Positions 1-5,049 of a DNA stretch of 5,049 bases are shown here, one piece after another. The translations under genes were made by a program, and so were the position numbers. Origin of the DNA: Rhodospirillales bacterium (GTDB lineage Bacteria; Pseudomonadota; Alphaproteobacteria; Rhodospirillales; Casp-alpha2); the NCBI GenBank assembly GCA_021775275.1, contig JAJFIE010000295.1:1-5049 (forward strand), in the 5' to 3' direction. Every line of letters begins with the position of its first letter. Within the stretch, counting starts at the first letter, position 1. The notes below the pieces were generated by a model that saw only the letters and a list, made by a program, of their open reading frames with translations, was not told the origin of the DNA and did no database searches.

Positions 1-642
1 CTCGTCAATCTGTGGGCTGACAAATTCAAAGCCAGCACCATCTTCCTTGCTGAGAAATTTCAGGAAGGCTTTCATGGGATTGGTCATAATCACATCAGTG
101 CGACCATTTTGTAGATCGAGGTAGAGTGCTTCGTTCGATTCGTAATACTTGATATCAGCACCCGGCAGAGTGGCTTTGAACCAGTTCGCATAAGTCGAAC
201 CTTTTTCAAGACCGACTTTTACGCCATCAAAGTTAGCGGCGACGGGTTTGCCCATATCATCGAAAAGATTCAGGCCGCCATTCTTTTTGCCGACAAGACG
301 ACCAACAGAAATACGGTAAGGTTGAGAAAAATCTATTTTCTTCAGACGTTTGTTGGTGATCGACATGGAGGCGGCAATCAGATCGAATTTGTTGGCGAGC
401 AGAGCGGGAATCATGCCATCCCACTTCTGACAGACGAACTCGAGATCGGCGCCGATGGCTGCGGCGACACCTTTCGCTACATCAACATCGTAACCATCGA
501 GTTCACCATCAGCATTGCGAAAATTAAACGGTGCATAGGTGCATTCCATACCGACACGCAGCGTTTCAGCCGATGCGGGCTGAAGTGCGCCCATAACAAA
601 CGCCGCCAAAGCAAGGCAGGTAATTTTGAAGTATTTTCTCAT
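1..642 (-). CDS. Periplasmic polar amino-acid-binding protein of an ABC importer (partial, 3' end off window)
   Basis: Seen: the minus strand stays open for 214 codons from the ATG at 642-640 to the window edge. Residues 1-25 form a signal peptide (MRKYFK, hydrophobic run, PASA|ET cleavage site). The mature part has TYAPFNF (35-41), then GYDVDVAKGVAAAIG (50-64), which fits the family-3 solute-binding signature. WDGMIPALLANKFDLIAASM follows, then SIT-K-R with the Arg (R99) that in HisJ/LAO-type proteins holds the ligand carboxylate, and DFSQPY (104-109). Known: such proteins capture amino acids or opines in the periplasm and deliver them to a membrane permease/ATPase. About 40-50 C-terminal residues should lie beyond position 1, and the permease genes may follow there. 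Two Cys (C34, C71) remain in the mature part. The start is well supported by a GGGAGGT ribosome site 8 nt upstream. The ligand cannot be told from sequence. Inferred: it feeds the aminotransferase encoded just upstream, since both genes carry the same upstream palindrome. Confidence 0.93.
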   Translation of the reverse strand, partial: MRKYFKITCLALAAFVMGALQPASAETLRVGMECTYAPFNFRNADGELDGYDVDVAKGVAAAIGADLEFVCQKWDGMIPALLANKFDLIAASMSITNKRLKKIDFSQPYRISVGRLVGKKNGGLNLFDDMGKPVAANFDGVKVGLEKGSTYANWFKATLPGADIKYYESNEALYLDLQNGRTDVIMTNPMKAFLKFLSKEDGAGFEFVSPQIDE

Positions 643-650
643 AACAACTG

Positions 651-657
651 ACCTCCC
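651..657 (-). promoter_or_regulatory. Ribosome binding site of the binding-protein gene
   Basis: The minus strand reads GGGAGGT followed by 8 nt and then ATG at 642-640. This is a strong Shine-Dalgarno match at good spacing and fixes the start codon, which also gives a sensible signal peptide. Confidence 0.85.
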
Positions 658-755
658 AATTTCTGTTTCATTGATTCACGTGTACTGCACTGAATTTTCT
701 GTTTCGCCGGTCCTGTGGCGATTATCAGCTTATACTGATTATCGGCGTGTTCGAT

Positions 756-780
756 GTATATCCTCCCCGAGGAGGACAGG
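756..780. promoter_or_regulatory. Palindromic 25-bp element, copy 1 (probable operator)
   Basis: The core at 761-776 is TCCTCCCCGAGGAGGA, an inverted repeat with 6-bp perfect arms (TCCTCC/GGAGGA) around CCGA. It is preceded by GTATA. The whole 25-bp block matches the element at 2160-2184 at 22 positions, in the same orientation. It ends 113 bp upstream of the binding-protein start on the minus strand, a plausible distance for an activator site. Inferred: it binds the LuxR-type regulator encoded at 2228-3064, because LuxR-type proteins bind such dyads as dimers. Binding is not shown by sequence alone. Confidence 0.6.
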
Positions 781-782
781 TG

Positions 783-2060
783 TTACGCACCCAGGTGTTG
801 CGCGATTGCCTCAACCGCTAAATTGACCTCTTCGATTGTGTTGTAATGAGCGAGGCCAACACGTACGACACCACCGCTTTCCATCAGCCCTAAATGATTG
901 ACGGGCTCAACGGCGTAATTGTGACCGTCCCATACCTGAATGCCCTTTTTCCCTAGCGCCACGGCGATGTCCCTTGGGTGGTGACCTTCGGCAGTAAATG
1001 ATACCGTAGGAACCCGGGAATTCATGGCGTTGGGGTTGGTGATGCCGTGAACCTTGACGCCCGGCAAGGCGCTCAGGCCTCCAATCAGGCTGCGCGTTAA
1101 TGGTATTTCATAATCGGTCAAATAATCCAGGGCGGCGCATAGGTTTTGTCGCCGTCCATTGAAATGCGTATATCGACTCCGGTAAAGTTCATCGGCCTGA
1201 TTGCGACCAATGGTGGCGAAGTAATCAATGGTCGCCGTAATGCCGGCCATTCCTTCATGGCTCAGGGTCCCGGTTTCGAACCGATCCGGCAGATCATCGG
1301 ACGCCGGACGCACCTTGTAAGGATCAAGTTCCAGTAACAGGCTTTCACGGCCCCACAAGACACCCATGTGGGGTCCAAAAAATTTGTAAGGGGAGCAAAC
1401 AAGAAAATCGCACCCGAGGTCCTGGACATCAATCACCCCATGCGGTGCAAATTGAACGGAATCCACGTAAACAAGCGCCCCGATGGCATGGGCGTGCTCA
1501 ACCACCGATTTCACATCATTGATCGTGCCGGTCATATTGCTGGCGTGATTGAACGCGACCAGTTTCGTGCGGTTCGTCAGCAGGGCATCCAGTTCAGTCA
1601 GATCAAATTCATAGGTTTCCCGATTAAACGGCAGGAACTTTACGACGAGGCCATGATCACGCGCCATTAACAGCCATGGTGAAACATTTGCATCATGATC
1701 CATTGTTGTGACAATAATCTCATCGCCTTCAGAAAAAAGCCGACCGATTGAGCGCGAAATATGAAGCGTCAGCGTGGTCATATTCTGGCCGATGATGATT
1801 TCACGCGGCGATGATGCATTCATGAAGTCTGCCATGGCGACATGAGCCTGGGCTACAATTGCCTCAGAACGCTCTGAGGTGTCGAACGCTCCACCCAGAT
1901 TTGCGTTGGCGTGGACCAGACAATTCACCATGGCATCAATGACCGTCTGTGGCACCTGCGTTCCTCCCGGATTATCCAGAAAAACGGGTGCTGTCGCATC
2001 GCCACCCGGTGAAAGGGCAGGAAACTGCGCGCGAATATGATCGATATTCAAACCTGACAT
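783..2060 (-). CDS. Class V aminotransferase / cysteine-desulfurase-like PLP enzyme without catalytic Cys
   Basis: Seen: 425 residues from ATG 2060-2058 to TAA 785-783. Numbered from that ATG, it has FLDNPGGTQVP near the N-terminus (28-38), DHDAN (121-125) in the region where the PLP-stacking His of this fold lies, NHASNMTG (171-178), YVDSVQ with the Asp (D200) that pairs with the PLP ring nitrogen, and SPYKFFGPHMG with the Schiff-base Lys (K226). RFETGT follows (260-265), then RVGLAHYNT (400-408). Known: this is the fold-type I NifS/SufS superfamily, and the layout resembles the 'cysteine desulfurase-like, VC1184' subfamily. In true SufS enzymes the C-terminal motif contains a nucleophilic Cys (R-x-G-x-x-C). 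Here that stretch has none, so canonical cysteine desulfuration is doubtful. No suf or isc genes are nearby. Inferred role: transamination, lyase or related chemistry on an amino-acid-like substrate imported by the neighbouring ABC system. A TTG 10 codons upstream (2090) is in frame but has no ribosome site, so the ATG was chosen. It too has only a weak, distant AGGA. Confidence 0.9.
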   Translation of the reverse strand: MSGLNIDHIRAQFPALSPGGDATAPVFLDNPGGTQVPQTVIDAMVNCLVHANANLGGAFDTSERSEAIVAQAHVAMADFMNASSPREIIIGQNMTTLTLHISRSIGRLFSEGDEIIVTTMDHDANVSPWLLMARDHGLVVKFLPFNRETYEFDLTELDALLTNRTKLVAFNHASNMTGTINDVKSVVEHAHAIGALVYVDSVQFAPHGVIDVQDLGCDFLVCSPYKFFGPHMGVLWGRESLLLELDPYKVRPASDDLPDRFETGTLSHEGMAGITATIDYFATIGRNQADELYRSRYTHFNGRRQNLCAALDYLTDYEIPLTRSLIGGLSALPGVKVHGITNPNAMNSRVPTVSFTAEGHHPRDIAVALGKKGIQVWDGHNYAVEPVNHLGLMESGGVVRVGLAHYNTIEEVNLAVEAIAQHLGA

Positions 2061-2227
2061 CTGTCTACGTTGTCCTAACCGGTGGTGCAAAATACTGCCG
2101 CTAAACCCGTGAGGAGAAAGCGACGTTGTTTTCTAGACTATTCATATCCCGATGGGTGGGTATATCCTCCCGGAGAAGGACAAGATAATTTGCATGGATA
2201 TTTGTTTACGGGCAGACAGGCATAAAG
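2061..2227. promoter_or_regulatory. Divergent control region between aminotransferase and luxR-type genes
   Basis: The two genes are transcribed away from each other across these 167 bp, so both promoters must lie here or overlap the gene ends. The region carries palindromic element copy 2 (2160-2184). Just left of it is a CCC-GAT-GGG dyad (about 2148-2156) in ATATCCCGATGGGT, which may be a degenerate second site. A GATAAT at 2184-2189 could be a -10 element for the plus-strand gene, but no good -35 is visible at the right distance. The regulator's ribosome site is weak (ACAGG, 8 nt before ATG 2228). Confidence 0.55.
2160..2184. promoter_or_regulatory. Palindromic 25-bp element, copy 2 (probable operator)
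   Basis: GTATATCCTCCC is shared exactly with copy 1. The core at 2165-2180, TCCTCCCGGAGAAGGA, is a less perfect dyad than copy 1, with one arm mismatch and a non-palindromic centre. It lies 99 bp upstream of the aminotransferase ATG (minus strand) and 43 bp upstream of the LuxR-type gene's ATG (plus strand). That placement would allow activation of the enzyme gene and autoregulation of the regulator. If the nearby GATAAT is a real -10, the site would overlap the regulator's promoter and could repress it. These regulatory directions are inference. Confidence 0.6.
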
Positions 2228-3064
2228 ATGACATCTGGTTCTTTTTATTGGCATCCGGAGATCGAAAAACTAATCGACTGTGTCGATAGTGATGATCTGC
2301 CGAAACAGATGATCGACAGTCTGTCGAAACTTATTCCGTTCGCCATGGCAACGTTTTTCATTAATCGCGGACGGTCGCGCCCGATCAATATCTACGACAA
2401 TTTTCCGGATGCAAAAGCAAAGGCAGGCATCGAAAACTATGTAAACGGCACGTATGTTCTGAATCCATTCTATCTGGCGCACCTGAAGGGGTTGGACCTC
2501 GGTATTTATCGTATTCGCGATTTGGCGCCCGACGCGTTCTTTGATAACGAATATTACAAATCCCTCAAAATATCTCCGGCATCAGACGAAGAAATTGGGT
2601 ATGTGACCAAAGACTGGCCGGAAGGTCAGCAAGAGATTGAAATAGCTATCCCTCTGGGCGACAAAACCACCGCCGAAATTGGCCTCTATTGTCCGCTCGA
2701 CGATCACGCATTTAATGATGATGTGCTGGCGGGTTTGAGAGACCGGCTCCCTGTCATTGGCGCAATTACCCGAAAATACTGGTCGCTACACGGCAGTAGT
2801 GTGCTCAATCGGCCCATTGATGCACGGATTGACGAACTGTTCGACAATTTTGGCAAGCCTGAGCTGTCGGACAGGGAGCACGAAGTGATCCAGCATATAT
2901 TGCGCGGTCATTCTTCGGAATCCATCGGCTACAATCTGGATATATCCATCACCACAGTGAAGACCCATCGTAAACGCGCCTATGCAAAACTGAACATTTC
3001 CTCTCAATCGGAATTGCTTTCAATCTTTCTGCAATCTGTCGGCCCTTATCTGGCCCCTACATAG
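2228..3064 (+). CDS. LuxR-type transcriptional regulator (GerE helix-turn-helix)
   Basis: Seen: 278 residues. The C-terminal domain at about 212-270 is a clear LuxR/GerE DNA-binding domain: LSDREHEVIQHILRG, then a recognition helix in ISITTVKTHRKRAYAKL, then the conserved SELLS segment. The first ~190 residues form a sensor domain with YVNGTYVLNPFY (71-82), GIYRIRDLAPDAF (92-104) and EYY (108-110). I recognise this pattern from LuxR 'solo' regulators of proteobacteria, in which a GxYLLDPFY-like block is common. It does not show the full set of acyl-homoserine-lactone contact residues. No receiver domain with phospho-acceptor Asp is apparent, so response-regulator control is unlikely. Context: it is divergent from the aminotransferase gene, with a palindrome between them that recurs upstream of the binding-protein gene. 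Inferred: a local regulator that senses the imported compound or a product of it, and probably autoregulates. No luxI-type synthase is in the window. Confidence 0.92.
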   Translation: MTSGSFYWHPEIEKLIDCVDSDDLPKQMIDSLSKLIPFAMATFFINRGRSRPINIYDNFPDAKAKAGIENYVNGTYVLNPFYLAHLKGLDLGIYRIRDLAPDAFFDNEYYKSLKISPASDEEIGYVTKDWPEGQQEIEIAIPLGDKTTAEIGLYCPLDDHAFNDDVLAGLRDRLPVIGAITRKYWSLHGSSVLNRPIDARIDELFDNFGKPELSDREHEVIQHILRGHSSESIGYNLDISITTVKTHRKRAYAKLNISSQSELLSIFLQSVGPYLAPT

Positions 3065-3148
3065 CGGCATACAAAGTTCTCTCTTGTTCCGACCGGATGG
3101 TTTCGCTAGATAGCTGTCTGGCGAAGTTGATACCAAAGAGAAACCTCC
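3065..3148. other. Intergenic region luxR-type gene to prfB, with a hairpin
   Basis: These 84 bp must hold the prfB leader and probably its promoter. The main visible structure is a 10-bp stem (two G-U pairs) with an AGCT loop at 3102-3125. The prfB ribosome site is weak: AAAGAG lies some 8-10 nt before ATG 3149. No palindrome like those at 756 and 2160 occurs here, which suggests prfB is not part of that regulon. Confidence 0.5.
3102..3125 (+). terminator. Hairpin after the LuxR-type gene (possible weak or Rho-assisted terminator)
   Basis: TTCGCTAGAT and GTCTGGCGAA pair over 10 positions (8 Watson-Crick, 2 G-U) around an AGCT loop, 37 bp after the luxR-type stop codon. There is no T-run on either side, so it is not a textbook intrinsic terminator. 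It could instead be a structured prfB leader. Confidence 0.3.
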
Positions 3149-4268
3149 ATGCGTGCAGAGATCGAAACGTTCACCAGGGAAATCAAGCAGTCGATTGAAC
3201 TGCTGAGGAGGCATCTTTGACTACGATCAGGCCGTCCGACGCCTTGAGGAACTGAACGCGCTCGCTGAAGACCCTGAACTCTGGAACGATTCAGATCGCG
3301 CGCAAGCCATCATGCGTGAACGCAATCAGGTGGAAGCGGGCATCAAGGAAATTGATCATTTTGAAATCACGCTGTCCGACAACGTGGAGTTGATCGAGCT
3401 TGGCGAAGCCGAGGGCGATGATGAAATTATCGTTGAAGCGGAGGCGGCTCTCGTTGAAATACGCGGAGCGACGGCCAAGGCCGAACTAAAGACCTTGCTG
3501 TCTGGCGAAGCGGACGGCAACGACTGCTTCATTGAAATTCATGCCGGCGCCGGTGGCACCGAGGCGCAAGACTGGGCAGAGATGCTGCTGCGTATGTATG
3601 CCCGCTGGTCCGAAGCGCACGGCTGCAAAGTCGAATGGATGGAAGAAAGTCCCGGCGAAGAAGCCGGTATCAAATCCGCCACGCTGAAAATTTCCGGCGA
3701 AAACGCCTACGGTTGGTTAAAGACCGAAAGCGGCGTGCATCGACTGGTCCGTATTTCCCCGTACGATTCAAGCGCCAGGCGTCATACAAGCTTTGCGTCC
3801 GCCGGCGTCTTCCCGGTCATCGACGATAACATTGAAGTGGAGATTGAAGACAAGGACCTGCGCGTGGATACATACCGATCATCCGGTGCTGGCGGGCAGC
3901 ATGTGAACACCACGGATAGCGCCATTCGCATTACGCATGAGCCGACCGGCATTGTCGTGCAATGTCAGAATGACCGCTCGCAGCACAAAAACCGCGCCAC
4001 AGCCATGGGCATGCTGCGCGCCCGGCTGTATGAGCGGGAGTTGCAAATTCGTGAAGATCAGGCACAGGCTGACCATGCCGCGAAAAGTGATATCGGCTGG
4101 GGCCATCAGATCAGATCTTATGTTTTACAGCCCTATCAGATGGTCAAGGATTTGCGGACGAATGTTGAAACCTCCAACACACAGGGCGTACTGGACGGTG
4201 ACATTGATGATTTCCTGGCGGCCGCCCTGGCGCAACGGGTCAAGGGTTCAGACAGCGCCGACGCCTGA
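3149..4268 (+). CDS. prfB: Peptide chain release factor 2 (RF2), expressed by programmed +1 frameshift
   Basis: RF2 reads UGA and UAA stop codons on the ribosome and triggers release of the finished protein. Seen: the zero frame starts at ATG 3149 and runs 23 codons to an in-frame TGA at 3218-3220. Skipping T3218 joins it to the frame reading GAC TAC GAT CAG, open to TGA 4266-4268, for 372 residues in all (E. coli RF2 has 365). Landmarks in full-length numbering: [19 protein letters not shown] from about 133, [19 protein letters not shown] with the stop-codon-recognition tripeptide SPY at 203-205 (SPF in E. coli), the catalytic SGAGGQHVN with GGQ at 248-250, and SQHKN. The C-terminal [17 protein letters not shown] and [11 protein letters not shown] are also typical. 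Known: the GGQ glutamine is methylated by PrmC. Taking only the downstream open frame from an internal Met (3312) would drop 54 N-terminal residues, so that start is rejected. The stop codon is 18 bp from the convergent fliL stop. Confidence 0.97.
3206..3221 (+). promoter_or_regulatory. prfB: prfB programmed +1 frameshift signal
   Basis: The site reads AGGAGG CAT CTT TGA C. An internal Shine-Dalgarno sequence (3206-3211) sits 3 nt before the slippery CTT (3215-3217), followed by the in-frame TGA and a C. This is the arrangement known from E. coli prfB (AGGGGG TAT CTT TGA C), here with an even better anti-SD match. Known mechanism: when RF2 is scarce the ribosome pauses at UGA and slips +1, making more RF2, so the gene controls itself at translation. 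Confidence 0.96.
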
Positions 4269-4286
4269 TCCGTTACCCCCGTGTGG

Positions 4287-4853
4287 TTATTGCAGCACCA
4301 TCGAGCGGAACAGAACGTTCTGGACCGTTGCGGGCTTGATGGTCGCATTGATGATCAGGACGACCTCCGCCCGCAAGGATTCCGCACCCGCTTCCCCCAC
4401 CAGATCCTGACGTTCCTGCTCCCGCAGGTGACGCAGGATGCGATCAATTATTTTTGGTTGGCGTTCGACAAGAACGGCCTGGTCATTTTGGTCGATCTGA
4501 ACCGTCAACGACAGTTTCAGGAACGGAGAACGGCATTCATTAACTTTCAGATCTGCGACGAACTCCGGAAGCTCATAGTAAACGGGTGTGCCGAGGTCGA
4601 TGGGGCCGTCCGCATCCTCCTCGTGTTCAGCCTTGAATTGATCGTCTTCATGCTCAATCCCCAACAGGGAATCAAGAAAACCAAGATAAAACAGACCGCC
4701 ACCGGTGCCGCCCAGGACAACCAGCGAGGCGATAGCAATGATGATGATCAGTTTGCCTTTGCCGCCTTTTTTTACGGCGCCTTCTTCGGTATCGCCATTT
4801 TCTTCGGCGCCGTTTTCACCGTCATCTTTTTTCTTTTTTGCCTTTTTGGCCAT
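4287..4853 (-). CDS. fliL: Flagellar basal-body-associated protein FliL
   Basis: FliL is a single-pass inner-membrane protein that surrounds or supports the flagellar stator at the basal body and affects motor torque. Seen: 188 residues. A Lys-rich start (MAKKAKKKK) and an acidic low-complexity stretch (10-26) form the cytoplasmic tail. Residues 35-60 are a membrane helix (LIIIIAIASLVVLGG, then a Gly-rich run to LFYLGFL), followed by an acidic linker (about 66-84). The periplasmic domain carries YYELPEFVADL (92-102), LKLSLTVQI (112-120), a RILRHL segment and the typical end NVLFRSMVLQ. Length and layout fit the family. Start ATG 4853-4851 is preceded by GGAGAGGG on the minus strand at a suitable distance. 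Its stop converges on prfB after 18 bp, so unlike many genomes fliM does not follow it directly. Other flagellar genes are not in the window and could lie to the right. Confidence 0.93.
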   Translation of the reverse strand: MAKKAKKKKDDGENGAEENGDTEEGAVKKGGKGKLIIIIAIASLVVLGGTGGGLFYLGFLDSLLGIEHEDDQFKAEHEEDADGPIDLGTPVYYELPEFVADLKVNECRSPFLKLSLTVQIDQNDQAVLVERQPKIIDRILRHLREQERQDLVGEAGAESLRAEVVLIINATIKPATVQNVLFRSMVLQ

Positions 4854-5049
4854 TGCCCTCTCCGGTCAGAAACCAATTTCTCTTGCCGACCTGGATGAGG
4901 TCGAAGCCATATCATCCGCATAGTATGCGCGGTTCATCCCGGCAGCACTGCGAAACTCCTCATTAAACGGAGGTTTCAGTGTGCCGCGAAATCGCGTCTT
5001 TAGTAAGTAGCGAAATGTTGTCACGGAGTCACATGTTCTTGTGTGACAA
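4854..5049. other. Region upstream of fliL to window edge, with inverted repeats
   Basis: These 196 bp hold no gene that can be firmly supported. The fliL ribosome site (GGAGAGGG on the minus strand) lies at its left end. Visible structures are an imperfect dyad GAAACTCC...GGAGGTTTC (4952-4977), a short CGCG-AAAT-CGCG palindrome (4985-4996) and a hairpin near the edge (5028-5047). A promoter for fliL is expected here. No sigma-54, sigma-28 or CtrA-type box could be recognised with confidence. Confidence 0.45.
5028..5047. repeat. Inverted repeat at right edge
   Basis: GTCACA and TGTGAC are perfect inverted repeats separated by 8 nt. Two further G-U pairs can extend the stem to 8 bp with a TTCT loop. 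A second overlapping pair, TTGTCAC (5018-5024) and GTGACAA (5043-5049), offers an alternative stem. No T-run follows within the window. It may be a terminator for a gene to the right, or an operator. Confidence 0.4.

Larger units (their letters stand above)
643..782. other. Intergenic region upstream of the binding-protein gene
   Basis: This 140-bp gap separates the aminotransferase stop codon from the binding-protein start on the minus strand. It is AT-richer than its surroundings. It holds the palindromic element at 756-780, a repeated GATTATC (720-726 and 737-743) that overlaps a small inverted repeat ATCAG-N6-CTGAT (724-739), and a repeated TTCTGTTTC (661-669 and 697-705). No hairpin plus T-run terminator is seen after the aminotransferase gene. 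The gap length and the regulatory-looking content suggest that the binding-protein gene has its own promoter, though read-through from the aminotransferase gene is possible. No convincing -35/-10 pair could be assigned by eye. Confidence 0.5.

Noticed and set aside
771..824. GGAGGA plus GTG (780) as a small plus-strand gene
   Set aside because: The frame ends after 13 codons antisense to the aminotransferase gene. The GGAGGA is one arm of the palindrome, not a ribosome site.
322..826. Plus-strand open frames of 109 and 66 codons
   Set aside because: The first is antisense to the binding-protein gene. The second begins antisense to that gene's start, spans the intergenic region and ends antisense to the aminotransferase gene.
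2061..2090. TTG at 2090 as start of the aminotransferase
   Set aside because: It adds 10 residues (HHRLGQRRQ-like) that do not look like the family, and no Shine-Dalgarno precedes it. The ATG at 2060 gives a typical N-terminus.
3149..3220. prfB as a pseudogene broken by a premature TGA
   Set aside because: The stop lies inside the canonical CTT TGA C frameshift site with an AGGAGG upstream, and all RF2 landmarks follow in the +1 frame.
3937..4410. 157-codon plus-strand open frame overlapping the end of prfB
   Set aside because: It is an out-of-frame shadow of prfB and runs into fliL antisense, with no recognisable protein features.
4281..4898. 205-codon open frame on the plus strand
   Set aside because: It is antisense to fliL, whose protein has clear family motifs, a membrane helix and a ribosome site. 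The plus-strand product shows no recognisable features.
4866..4937. 23-codon minus-strand reading frame (MNRAYYADDMAS...) just upstream of fliL as a leader peptide
   Set aside because: No ribosome site is positioned for its ATG, it is very short, and it has no recognisable similarity. It cannot be supported from sequence alone.
5028..5047. CRP-type binding site
   Set aside because: The half-sites are in the reverse order (TCACA...TGTGA instead of TGTGA...TCACA) with 8-nt spacing, so it is an inverted repeat but not a CRP consensus.

Overview
The window looks like chromosomal DNA from an alphaproteobacterium, perhaps near the Rhodospirillales. The evidence is the RF2 sequence (SPY in place of SPF, and a preserved +1 frameshift), a short acidic FliL with a Lys-rich N-terminus, and a LuxR regulator of a kind common in that class. 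This placement comes from remembered family features, not a search. The protein genes are densely packed, and no tRNA, rRNA, CRISPR or insertion sequence was seen.

Left part (1-3064): a probable small regulon. On the minus strand lie a periplasmic polar amino-acid-binding protein of an ABC importer (3' end cut off by the window edge) and, upstream of it, a PLP-dependent class V aminotransferase/cysteine-desulfurase-like enzyme that lacks the catalytic Cys. Divergent from the enzyme, on the plus strand, is a LuxR-type regulator with a C-terminal GerE helix-turn-helix. Two nearly identical 25-bp elements with a palindromic core (TCCTCC...GGAGGA) sit in the two intergenic regions, one upstream of the binding-protein gene and one between the enzyme and regulator genes. 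They match at 22 of 25 positions and lie about 100 and 113 bp upstream of the two minus-strand start codons. The simplest reading is that the LuxR protein binds both and co-regulates uptake and breakdown of an unidentified amino-acid-like substrate.

Middle part (3149-4268): prfB, encoding peptide chain release factor 2. It is split by the classical autoregulatory frameshift site (AGGAGG, 3-nt spacer, CTT TGA C). The gene is intact once the +1 shift is applied, giving 372 residues.

Right part (4287-5049): fliL, a flagellar basal-body/stator-associated membrane protein, on the minus strand and convergent with prfB, with only 18 bp between the two stop codons. Upstream of it is a 196-bp stretch to the window edge with several small inverted repeats and no gene that can be firmly supported.

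No intergenic gap exceeds 300 bp. The most interesting element is the regulator/enzyme/binding-protein locus with its paired palindromic sites. The rest is well-known core biology.
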